64,000 bases of DNA from Humulus lupulus (lineage: Eukaryota > Streptophyta > Magnoliopsida > Rosales > Cannabaceae). Positions 34,447 through 45,767 of the stretch are shown in pieces. The number at the start of each line of letters is the position of its first letter. Within the stretch, counting starts at the first letter, position 1. The stretch covers positions 78,371,696 through 78,435,695 of the forward strand of contig NC_084801.1 of the NCBI RefSeq assembly GCF_963169125.1, read 5' to 3'. Position numbers and translations under genes: made by a program. The notes below the pieces were generated by a model that was given only the letters and a program-made list of their open reading frames with translations, did no database searches and was not told where the DNA came from.

Positions 34447-36791
34447 TGTAACAACCCAAAATAACTAATAAGGCTTAAGGGCATTTATTAGCATCTTGGG
34501 AGGGCATAATTGATATATGTGTGATTTAAATGTTTAGATACATGGTTTTGTGGCATGCGTGATTAATATGATTATATGACTATGTGATATGCATGTTTGT
34601 GAGTATTATATATGCATGTGTGCCCTTTATAGCTTATAAGGGCATATTTGTAATTTTGGCCCGTTGAGGGCATAAACGTGATTATATGTGATAAATTGTC
34701 GATATCACATTATCATGTGGATATATTTGTAGCATATGGTTTAAGACGGTCCTAGTGAGCGGATTAGTGAAATAGTCACAGCGGGGATTAATACCCGGCT
34801 CGGGGAGCCTAGGGGTATTTTCGAGAATTTAGAGGATATCTTGGGAGTTATTAGATATTGAATGAATAAATGGTAATTAATTGGATGACGGGATTAATTG
34901 GTAAATATAAGGAACGTTTAAGGAAGTAGCGGGAACAGGGAACGAGTAATGGCCATTTTACCCTTAGAGTAATTAAATGGCTATGTATTATAAGGGAGGG
35001 AAAAATAATCTTTCAAGGGATTTAATGATGTACTCACTTCAATTCTAGACTTAGCCAAAAGAAACACAAAAAAATATTCAGCTCACCCTCATCTCTCTCT
35101 CACTGACGTTTCTACCCTCTCTCTCTAGAAAGAACTGAAGCAATCTGGAGAATTGAAGGAGCTTTGGCTGGGGAAATTGAGCTAGAGGTTGAAGGAAAGT
35201 ACAGAAGGGAAAGCTGAGGGAAAACAAGCTGATTTTTGGCTGGGTTAGGCAGAGGAATTCAGTTAAATTTGTGCAAGGATACTGTTGGGAAACTGGGCTA
35301 CAATTGGAGGTAAGGACTCTAGTTTTAATTTATGAATTTAGCTGGGTTTGTGTTAATAAGTTTTGGGTTGGCATGGGTGTGAGTTTGGTGATTAGTTTCA
35401 GTGCTATGATCAGTTGATTTTGGTCCTTTAGTGATGAATTCTAGCTGATGAATTAGGATAGTGATTTTGGTATAAATGCTAAGGTTTTGGTGTCTAAAAT
35501 GTGTGATTTAATCTTGAATTCGTAGCTAGCTTGATGTTGAATTAGGGAAGTTTGCTTAGGTAAAAATCAGGGTTAAGGTCTTGAAGTTCTTAGCTTGGAG
35601 AAGCATGTGAAAAACCCAGATTTTCTGGGCTCGAAGGTGGCGCGCCGCGACGCGTGTGGCCATTTTGGCCTCGGATGCTCTCTCACTTCGGGGTGTGCTA
35701 CGACTCACTAAGCCATGTTGCGACCCACCTCCCCCTTTGGCTTGGGTACTTGCTCTCTAACTTGGGGATAAGGCTCGTGGGTTTGAACCTAGGTGCTCAC
35801 GAAAATTTCTACTAGCTGGTTTTGTAGAAATTGAGGTCCCATAGGCTAGTTTCTGTGTCCTACGTATTTATTTTGATTGTACATTAACAATTGCCTATTA
35901 AACAATGTGACTATGTTTATCGCCAACGCTCGGAGCTAAGGATCATGCTCGAACCATTTCATTTTCTCCGTTCAGAATTAATGGTAAGAAAAATGCACCC
36001 TTGAGTGGCTGTGTTGGGATTGAGATTCCCTGTATTTGAATAAATATGTTGTATGAATGTGATATGCCATGTGAGCATGAAATAAACGGCCTAAGAAAGT
36101 TCGGGCTGATAATTTGCGCACATGACGCAGCTCGGCCACTAAGAGCTGGGGTTAGCTAGATAAACACTGGACTCGACCTAAGCGAGTTGGAGTTAGTGGG
36201 TTAAATAGAGGGTGCGGCCTAAGGGCGTCGACCCTGAGTATTGTATGAAGATTGTGATAGAATTTTTTAATATAAATATATTCTCTATTGTTAGCTTGAT
36301 ACTATGGCTTGTTTAATATCTTATTACCTATCTTGTGAATTATTTGATTATCATTATTGATTATGTAATGTTGTTGAGGTTTTCTTGTTGGGCCTTGGCT
36401 CAAGGGTGCTACGTGGTGCAGGTAAAGGCATGGGTAAGGTTGATCAACCATGAGTTGGAGAGCTCTGGGGTGAGGTGTACATTGTCAGCTGCTCGTCTGC
36501 CACACCCGAGAGATGGTACAGGGACATAAACCAAAAACATGTATTTTGCCATTAGAATGGTCTTGATTATATATAACTTTTGAAAGTTTGTAAAGTTGTC
36601 CTTTAAACCCTGTTTTTGGGATCCCATGTACTAAACATTTATTTTAATGAAAATTATCCATTTATGACCAAAATCTTTGAACCATAACTTGATTATGACT
36701 TTAGGATCACATATTTATTCAAATGACTCGATTAGCAAGTCCTGCACTATTTTAAACACAGTGTAACGGTCTTGGTATCCAGGGTGTTACA
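34447..36791 (+). mobile_element. Solo gypsy LTR inside copia-1
   Basis: Begins TGTAACAACCCAAAATAACT and ends CCAGGGTGTTACA; TGTAAC...GTTACA are inverted ends. 2345 bp with no internal region. Flanks are GTTAG (34442-34446) and GTTGT (36792-36796), only three of five matching, so the TSD is decayed; deleting one copy rejoins copia-1 in register with copia-2 (GACTATATG... to ...GGCTACACAGATTC). This is the best reference for both ends of the TGTAAC LTR family. A pyrimidine-rich leader-like stretch lies at 35090-35130 and the conserved 3' block at 36380-36530. The 36335-36529 open frame is not supported as a gene. Confidence 0.88.
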
Positions 36792-37369
36792 GTTGTTCTT
36801 TTCAGGAAGATCTTTGAACCTATTAGGCTACACAGATTCAGATTTTAGACTGATGTTGATGACAAGAAGTTTACTTCTGAAAAATGGGTTTACTTTTGAG
36901 GGTGGAACTATGATTTGGAGAAGTGATAGGTTTTCTGCCATCTCAGTGCATATGATTTGGAGAAGCGTTAGGCTATCTGCCATTTATGATTCTACCTTGG
37001 ACGCTCAGTATATAGCTGTGTCCATGGCGGCTAAGAAAATTGTCTGGTTGAGGAACTTCTATTCAAATCTCAGTGCTATTCCATAAATAAATAAACCATT
37101 CATTTTGTCTAGTGATGGTAAGGAGGCAATAGAAAATTTGAAAGAACCTCGAAGCTAAAAAGGAGCAAAGCATATAGAGAGAAAGTACCACATTATCGAT
37201 GATCTGTTGCGAAGGCGTAAAGTGAAGGTGATGAAGATAGCATTGGAAGGAAATCTTTCATATCCCTTTACAAAGATATGAGTAGAGATAGCATTGTAAT
37301 TGTGAAGCAAGTAGAATGAATGATTATGAGAAACATGTCCCATTTGTTTTAAAAGGGAAAGTGGGAGTT
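36792..37369 (+). pseudogene. Copia-1 RNase H remnant and polypurine tract
   Basis: Aligns with 45250-45767 of copia-2: GGCTACACAGATTCAGATTTT, the GLNVWRS-type block (TGATTTGGAGAAG, partly duplicated at 36907 and 36952), and GCATATAGAGAGAAAGTACCACAT. It ends in the purine-rich AAAAGGGAAAGTGGGAGTT directly before the LTR. A short open frame (36772-37086) survives. Stops and deletions elsewhere. Confidence 0.8.
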
Positions 37370-38208
37370 TGTTGGGTTTTATGCCCTTATAAAACATGTT
37401 AGTCATGTAGCACAATTTTATATTGTCGATAAAAGAATTAGAAATCATTTGGTTTGACTACCGTGTTGCTAGCTTGTTTTATTACATGATTATTGATATA
37501 ATAAAAACATTTATAAAATCCCAAACATATGGATAGTTACAATTATAGTTACAAGGTCATAGTGGATTCATGTTGTAATTATATGTTCAAAAGAACGAGT
37601 CCTAAGATTAGATCAGTACATTGGATTTTCAGTGGGAAATCTTGGTACGATCTACTTACACATTTGGGCATTGATGTCCTGTCCAAGCCATTGACCAAGT
37701 ACATTAGATTTCATGTATTTGGTTACATAAGGCTAATTCTTATATTATTGATTATTGAATGATAAATAAGTATCGTTGTTATCGAATCTAATCAATGTCA
37801 CAACATTGACCATAAGTTAAGTCGATCTTAATTCTGAGTGATAATATTCTGCTAATTACATTATTTAAATCTTTTGACTTTTTCGTTACCCACTTAACCT
37901 ATGGTCCACCCCATACTTACATCTTAGAGATTTAATAGTGTAATTGAGTGGGAGTATTAATCATAGATATGGATTCTAAACATATGTATGAGAAGTGAAA
38001 TGATGATTTCCTTAATTGCTTTGTTCAAAAGGTTAAATGATTGAGATATCATTTCTATGATTATGTTCAAAGAAATATCATTTATAAGGAACTTAGTGGG
38101 GGTTAAGGATAAAATACTGATGAGGGGTAAACCAGTAATTTGCACCCAGCTCGTTAGTAACTCATCGATAGAGGATTGACTAACTGTAATGGTTATAACA
38201 ATGGATAA
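37370..38208 (+). repeat. Copia-1 3' LTR, first part
   Basis: Starts TGTTGGGTTTTATGCCC directly after the polypurine tract and follows the copia-2 LTR (45768-46609) closely, with scattered mostly transition differences. It is broken at 38208 (...AATGGATAA) by a gypsy element starting at 38209. The rest of this LTR is found at 51654-52222. Confidence 0.9.
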
Positions 38209-39055
38209 TGTAACAACCCAAAAATGCTAATAAGGCTTAGTGCCTTGATTAGTGTGCCAAGAGGGCATAATTGAATATATATGTGTGGAATTGATTGATT
38301 AAATGTGTGACTATGTGGCATACATGATTAATATGGTAATATGGATATATATATGAATGTTTATGTGTATTAAGGAAGCATGTGGGCCCGTTCTTATCAA
38401 TAAGGGAATATTTGTAATTTTGATTCGTTGAGGGTATAAATGTGATTATATGTGTTAAATGATTAAGACCACACTATTATGTGGATATATTTGCAATATT
38501 CGGCTCGAGGCAATCCTAGTGAGCCGAATAGTGGAATAGTCACAACGTGGTCCAATACCCGACTCGGGGCGAGCCTACCGATATTTTAGGAACTTAGTGT
38601 GTATTTTGGATTCATTGGCTAATGCACAATTATTTGGTGATTAATTAAGCATGTCAAGATTAATAGGAAATTTATAGGACCACTTAAGGATTAGCGGTAA
38701 TTGTGGAAAATGACTGGTTTGCCCTTAAAGGAAATAAAGGGCTGAGATAACACTAGGGGTATTTTTGTGTTTGTGTTAAGGCATATACTTAGGAAAACCT
38801 TAGGAAATAACCAGAAACATCTCTCAGCTCTTCCTCTCCAACGTTTTGTCTCTCTCTCCCTCTCTTGGAGATAGTTTGGAAGATTGAAAGGAAAGGACAC
38901 CAATTCATTGAAGTTTGGGGCTTATATTTGAGGAATCATGCTAGGGGAAAGATTGGAGATAGCTGAGGAGTCAAAATCCTTACTCAGGGTAACCGTTAAG
39001 GCTCGAGATTAAGGATTGTACTCATGGCCATTTTACCCCCCAGGGTTCGTAGGAC
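38209..39055 (+). repeat. 5' LTR fragment of the gypsy element
   Basis: Matches the first about 820 bp of the 50437 LTR. It ends near GGCTCGAGATTAAGGATTGTAC (about 39000-39025), then passes into antisense LTR sequence at about 39055. Holds no gene; the small minus-strand open frame at 38691-38903 is chance. Confidence 0.75.
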
Positions 39056-39741
39056 GCTACAAGTTAGAGAACCCTGAGGCTCTCTTCTAGAGGAGACGGG
39101 CAGCAGCGCGCCTCAACCTACGCTGTGGTGGTTGGCCAAAAATTCAGAGGCTCCCAGTCTAACGCCCCAACTCCAGGGACCGTTACGGTGTGCCTTGTAA
39201 ACAGTGCTAAACTCGCTAATCGAGTCATTTGGCCAAAATCGTGTAACTAAATATGATTAGCGGTTTAGGGATTAAAAATTTTGGTTAAGATATAACGTTT
39301 CATTAGAATGTTTATTATATACATTGGGATCCCAAAATATAATTTCAGAGTCTATTACAAGAAAATATTTACAACAGGCCGATCTAAGCGGCAAAACAGG
39401 GTTAAACCCTAGTTCCTCTTCAAACCTCAGCCGTGGTGGTCGAGCAGCTGCATATGTACACATCGCCACCTAAGCTCTCCATCTAAAGGATGGTCTAGCT
39501 TTCTTTTGCCTTTACCTACACCACATAGCAGCCGTGAGTCGAAGCCCAACAAGAAAACTCAATATGCTCATGAACAGTGATAACATGTCATCAAATCATA
39601 AGGCACACACCTAGCAGATATAGCGCTAGTCAAGCAGGCAAAAAATCCACGTAATGATGGGTATCCAGGATAAGAAATCCTGCCCTCGTCAGTGGATGAC
39701 TATCAAGTCAATCTCAATCAGATAAATGAAGTTGACTAATA

Positions 39742-39915
39742 AGTCACTCTCTATATAGATGACTGATAAGTCCATCTCGGTCAGATGACTGATTAGTCCA
39801 TCTCGGTCAGATAACTTATAAGTCCATCTCGATTAGATGACTAATAAGTCCATCTCAATTAGGTGACTAATAAGTCCATCTCGATTAGATGACTAATAAG
39901 TCCATCTCGGAGGTC
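39742..39915 (+). repeat. 26-bp minisatellite in the LTR
   Basis: About seven units around ATGACTAATAAGTCCATCTC; the word GTCCATCTC recurs at 39795, 39821, 39847 and 39873 at exact 26-bp spacing. The units vary at GGTC/GATT before AGATGACT. It is absent from the other LTR copies seen here, so it is copy- or subfamily-specific. Confidence 0.9.
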
Positions 39916-41175
39916 CCATACCCTCCTAGCCATGTGACAAACTATCACCTAGGCCTTCGGCCCTGGCTCTAGTAACTAGTCTTAGACTAGGCAAGCGCTT
40001 ATAATTTTCATCGACCTTCAGGTCGGTCCAGCATTGATACCCCATATGAGTCATTCAACCTTGATATCGATTAGATCTAATCTTCATTTGGCCCTGTGTT
40101 CATGACGCTGTGCAATTTCTGACTCTTAGGTCAGTAAAACACGACCAGTGTTCAATCCGTTGTGAACTTGACTCGTAAATCACAGCTTCACAGATGGATC
40201 TGACACCGTTGCCGATTTTGACTAATAATTCAGTGCCATACACAAGTAAGCCATGCCACCAAACATATATCATATGTAAAATAACTGAAAACAGGGCATT
40301 CAACATGCTTACTCAATAATTACTAGCACAACTAGGATCATGCATAAACACAGAGGCTCAAGCTCTGAACAATATCATACTCAGTACACAAAGCATGTCC
40401 TAATCACATGTTTCTCGTGCATTACATTTAAACATCCAACATGTATCAAAAATAGCCATGCATGTCACATATACATAGGGTGCAGTTTTCTTACCTTTGT
40501 TCCAAGCACAGGTTACCAATAAACGAGCCACAAGCACGACCCTGATTCCAAGTTTCTAGTGATAACCTCCACTTGAGTTGTTTCCAACTAAATCCTCCAG
40601 CTAATAAGCTTCTAATCTTTCCTAGGATTGCTACGCCTCAATCCTCGCTTGAATCCGAGTCCTAGAACTCAAGTTACCTTCGAAAATGCGATCGGGAGAG
40701 GAAAATGGAACTTTAAGGGAGAGAGAACGTACAGAAAGTTATTTTATTCTTTTAAAAGGTTACTTCAAGCTTAAGTAGCCTCAACCATATCCAAACACTC
40801 AGGGTCCCGAAAAACACCCCCCGGGGACAAAATAGTCGAAACCTCCAGAATTTCCCCCTGATCTTACTAACTCCCAATTTATCACCAAATAGTTATTTCC
40901 ATTCCCCAATAACCCGGTAATGCTCTAAATACCCCTTGACTCATTCTGAGTCAAGAATAAATCCCGTTGTGACTTTCCCAGTAGCTTACCTCCTAAGATC
41001 GTCTTGTGCTGGGTAACCCTGGCATAACCAAATAATAATAAAGCACCACACACATATTGTTGGGTTTTATGCCCTTAATAAAACCATTTTTCTTATGTAA
41101 CACATTATTATCAATAAAAGAAGTAGAAATCATTTTGTTTATTCAATTGCATTGTTCGCTTGTTTTATTACATGT

Positions 41176-42277
41176 TTATTCAGTTCGGACGGAGACGTTA
41201 TAACAGTTCCGTGCACTTCGTTGGTCCCCTCGGAGGGTGCCAATACGCCCATCGTCGCATGGAAACTTCAAGCATAAGTGGCGTATCGAGGTTATGGCCC
41301 CACAATCGATTAGGACCGGTCGGCCTAAGATGGCATTATACGCCGTGGGGCAGTCGACCACCACGAATGTGCTGTGCTTGAAGGCACAAGCGTCGCTTTC
41401 TCCTCTGAGGGTGACTGGAAGTTGAATTTTGCCTAATGGCATGAGTGCGTCCCCATTGAACCCTTGAAGCTGGATGGGGCATGGGGTCAGGTCTGTCTCG
41501 GTTAATCCGATCGCGTGGAAGGCCGCTTTGAAGAGGATGTTTACGGAGCTTCCGTTATCGACCAAGATCCGTGAGACCTTCTTATTGGCAATTTGGGCTT
41601 CCACCACCAGGGGATCGTTGTGGGGGAAGTGCACATGTCGAGCATCGTCCTCCGTGAAGGTGATGGGAAGGTCCATCATTCGGGGACGTTGAGCAGGTGA
41701 TTGAACCAAGGCACACATCTCCCCGGTGTGCTCTAACTCCCTCAAGTACCTCTTCTGGGAGTTGCGGGTGCTTCCGGCAAGGTGCGGTCCTCCGGAAATG
41801 GTGGCTACGTGTCCATCAACGGGTGGCGGAGCAAGGCCGGGCGGATATGGGTTGCTCGGTCCTGGAGCCAACAAGGCGATGGGTGCCGGGGCGGTTGGAG
41901 CAGGAAGCGCTGGGAACTGAGACCCGGGAGCTTGGGGGTGACCGGCTCCAGGAGCGCTAGCGGTCCCCCTCTGTCCCGGGGAATATGCAGCTCCATGAAC
42001 TACCCCCTGTTCGGGATAGATAATGGGTATCCTCACCCACTGACCGAGGTGTCCCGCTCTTGCCAGGGACTCGATCTCATCCTTCAGCTGAAGGCAGTCG
42101 TTCGTGGTGTGTCCCACGTCTCCGTGGAACTCACACCTCTTATTGGTGTCTCGCGGACGCCTTCCTCCGTGAGACACTTTTGGGGGCTTCCTGTAGTTGA
42201 CCATATTACAGGTCGCCCGATAGACATTCTCTCGCGAGTCTATCAAACTGGTATATTCCGTGAACTTGGGCTCATAG
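41176..42277 (-). CDS. Captured Tat-type gypsy gag-protease fragment, intact frame
   Basis: One uninterrupted frame of over 356 residues on the strand opposite to copia-2. It begins in late Gag (YEPKFTEYTSLIDSREN upstream of the Met at 42246), then carries a nucleocapsid knuckle (CEFHGDVGHTTNDCLQLKDE). An Ala/Pro-rich linker and ISGGPHLAGST follow, then an aspartic protease with the triad present as VDNGSSVNILF and the end LGRPVLIDCGAITS. It stops inside the protease at the junction with the copia LTR (about 41182). It is clearly more GC-rich than its surroundings and has no stop in 1.07 kb, unlike the decayed Tat element at 5578-20679. RT and integrase are absent, so it is a fragment. Confidence 0.85.
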
Positions 42278-42282
42278 TCTAT

Positions 42283-45200
42283 GGAATGACTCTGTTATTG
42301 AATGAGCTCCAGATGTATGAAGGATTAAATGGTGGACCGAGTAAAGGACCTGAGAAGAAGGCTGCTACTACCGGGGGTGCTCACGGTGAGGCTAACCTAG
42401 CCTCTTCCTCGAAGAGCAAGAAGAGAAAGGCAAGGAAGGACAAAAAGAAAGCTAAGAAGCAAGCAGCTGGAAAGGCACCAACAACTGAAAAGCCTGTTGG
42501 AGCAAAGCCAACTAGCAAGAAGGCTAAAGGACAATGTTTCCATTGCAAGGAGGAGGGGCATTGGAAGCGTAATTGCCCCGCCCTCAAGGCAACTGGAACC
42601 CAAGGTAATAATAATTTATTAGTCTTGGATGCATGTGTTTTAGAGGATGATTCTTCTGTTTGGATAGTTGATTCAGGATCCACTAATCACGTGTGTATTT
42701 CTTTGCAGCTACTTAGCAACTGGAAAACGGTGAAGGAGGGCGAGTTAAAACTTAGAGTTGGAAATGGTGAATTCGTGGAGGTCAAAGCGAAAGGACAAGC
42801 CCGTTTAAATTTTGGAAATAAATTTATGTTGTTGGATGATGTTTATTTTATTCCAAACTTTAGTAGGAATTTAGTTTCAGTTTCTTTATTACATCAACAA
42901 CAATTTGCTGTTACTTTCACAAGTTTTAATATATCTATTTCATTTAATGGATGTGAATTGTGTGTTGGATGTATGGAAAATGGCTTGTATATTTTGCGAC
43001 CTAATGAATCACTCGCGCTTAACAATGAATTGTTTAAGGTAGCTAATCCTAGGACCGCCAAACGACAAAAGATTGATAATGATCACATGACATACCTTTG
43101 GCATCTTCGCCTTGGTCATATTAACTATGATAGGATTAAAAGACTTACAAAGGCTGGGTCTTTGAAGGAACTCACAATGGGTGAATTACCTGTCTGCGAA
43201 TCTTGTCTGGAAGGTAAAATGACCAATCGTCCATTCTCTGCAAAAGGAGAAAGGGCCAAAGTACCCCTAGGGCTCGTTCATACTGACGTCTGTGGACCGA
43301 TTAATGTTCAGGCAAGAGGTGGTAATGAATATTTCGTCACTTTCATTGACGATTATTCTCGATATTCATGTCTTTACCTAATCCAAAGAAAATCTGAAAC
43401 TTTTGACAAGTTTAAAGAATTTTTAGCAATGGCCCAAAACCAGTTAGGTAAAACTTTAAAGATCTTGAGATCTGATAGGGGTGGAGAATATTTGGATAAT
43501 CAGTTCCAAGATCATCTTACTGAATGTGGAATTCTGTCTCAACTCACTACCCCAGGAACTCCGCAAAAAAATGGTGCTGCTGAGCGTCGGAACCGAACGT
43601 TGTTAGAAATGGTGAGGTCAATGATTAGTTATTCAACTCTATCACCGTCTTTCTGGGGGTATGCCATTCAGACCGCTAATGACATTTTAAATGTTGTACC
43701 GTCTAAGGCTATCTCCAAAACGCCTCTATAACTATGGAATGGACGTGAACCTAGTCTACGTCATTATAGAATTTGGGGGTGTCCTGCTCATGTCCTGAGG
43801 AAAAAGGAAGGAAAGCTAGAATCGCGAACTGAGGTTTGCTTGTTTGTAGGCTATCCTAAAGGTACTCGGGGTGGTCTGTTTTATAGTCCAGTAGACAAGA
43901 AAGTGTTTGTTTCAACAAACGCTACTTTTCTAGAAAACGACTACATGAAAAACTTCAAACCTCGGAGTAAAATATTGTTGGAAGAAATGCAATCAGCAGG
44001 AAATGTTCAACCCATACCAATGCAAATCAACAAGAACGTTGAAGAAGAACAGACAGCTGGTCCAAGTCAGACAGTTACGGTGCTTCGTCGTAGTGGGAGG
44101 GTTTCTCGGAACCCAGAACGCTACGGGATGGATGGTGAAACCAATATGGTAGTAACTGACACTCGTGATGATGATCCATTGTCCTTTAAAAAGGCAATGG
44201 TTAGTTCTGAAAAGGATTTGTGGCTCGAAGCCATGAACCAGGAAATGGAGTCCATGTACTCAAATTCCGTCTGGGATCTTGTAGAAGCGCCGATGGACTT
44301 TAGGCCCATTGGATGCAAGTGGATCTACAAGAAGAAAAGAGGAGCTGATGGAAATGTTGAGACATATAAGGCTCGACTTGTGGCAAAGGGTTATACCCAA
44401 AGAGAGGGAGTTGACTATGAGGAAACTTTCTCTCCAGTGGCCATGTTAAAATCCATTCGCATACTTTTATCCATAGCTGCAGCTCTTAATTATGAGATTT
44501 GGCAAATGGACGTCTAGACATCATTTCTAAATGGCTTTCTTGATGAGACCATTTATATGGATCAACCAGAAGGATTTGTAGTAGCTGGACAGGAAAAGAA
44601 AGTATGTAAGCTCAATAGGTCCATTTATGGTCTTAAACAAGCTTCACGCTCCTGGAACTTAAGGTTTAATGAAATAATTAAGACCTATGGTTTTGAGCAA
44701 AACGTCGATGAACCCTGTGTTTACCAACTAAGGGAAAATGATATGAAAGTGTTCTTGGTACTTTATGTAGATGATATTTTACTCATTGGCAACAATGTCA
44801 AGAAATTATCAGACATAAAGAACTGGCTCGGGACCAAATTTCAGATGAAAGATTTGGGTGAAGCTAGTTACGTTCTCGGCATCCAGATCATTCGGGATAG
44901 GAAGATCAAGATGTTGGCGCTATCTCAAGCAGCGTACATAGATAAGGTACTTGAACGTTTCTCTATGAAAAACTTGAAGAAGGGACTGTTGCCATCCCGA
45001 CATGGAGTTTATCTTTCTAAGAAGCAGTCTCCACAGACTCCTCAAGAGGAAGAAGAGATGAAACAGATTCCCTATGCATCTGCAGTTGGAAGTCTTATGT
45101 ATGCTATGTTATGCACTAGACCAGACATCTGCTATGCAGTGGGAGTTGTAAGCACGTACCAGTCAAATCCTGGTAGACAACATTGGGCAGCGGTCAAGCA

Positions 45201-45750
45201 CATACTGAAGTATCTACGAAGAACAAAGGATTATATGCTGGTCTATTTGGGAGGTTCACTAGACCCGATAGGCTACACTGATTCTGATTTTCAGACGGAT
45301 GTCGATGACAGGAAGTCTACTTCTGGAATGGTGTTTACTCTTGGGGGTGGAGCTGTGATTTGGAGAAGCGTTAAGCAGTCTGCCATTTCAGATTCCACCA
45401 TGGAGGCTGAGTACATAGCTGCGTCTGAAGCGGCTAAGGAAATAGTCTGGCTGAAGAAGTTCTACACGGATCTCGGTGTTATTCCAGGAATGGATAAACC
45501 ACTCATATTGTACTGTGACAATAATGGGGCTATAGCAAATTCGAAAGAACCTCGAAGTCATAAAAGAGCAAAGCATATAGAGAGGAAATACCACATCATT
45601 AGGGAATATGTGTCCAGGGGTGAAGTCAAGGTGATGAAGATAGCGTCGGATGACAATCTGGCAGATCCTTTTACCAAGACTTTGGCTGAGAGTGTTTTCG
45701 TGAAGCATGTAGAGGGAATGGGTTTGAAAAACATGTCTCATTTGTTTTAA
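42283..45750 (+). pseudogene. Copia-2 gag-pol, two nonsense codons
   Basis: Single-frame Ty1/copia polyprotein. Gag end (NELQMYEGLNGG), Lys-rich region and CCHC knuckle CFHCKEEGHWKRNC at about 42535; protease WIVDSGSTNHVC at about 42660; GAG_pre-integrase LWHLRLGHINYDRI at 43100. The integrase core has HTDVCGPI, SDRGGEYLDNQF and TPQKNGAAERRNRTL (43280-43610). RT runs from 44170 with LVAKGYTQREGVDY and the active YVDDILLIG at 44765. RNase H follows (IGYTDSDFQTDVDDRKST, MEAEYIAASEA, ADPFTK), stopping at 45748. Nonsense codons interrupt at 43729 (in integrase) and 44515 (in RT); no frameshift. The Gag N-terminus is lost. The upstream open frame from 41782 is continued by chance through the inverted gypsy fragment and is not the true start. 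Confidence 0.95.
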
Positions 45751-45767
45751 AAGGGCAAGTGGGAGTT
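45751..45767 (+). other. Copia-2 polypurine tract
   Basis: AAGGGCAAGTGGGAGTT lies between the pol stop codon and the TGTTGGG start of the 3' LTR. Copia-1 has the same tract with one change at 37352-37369. Confidence 0.85.
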
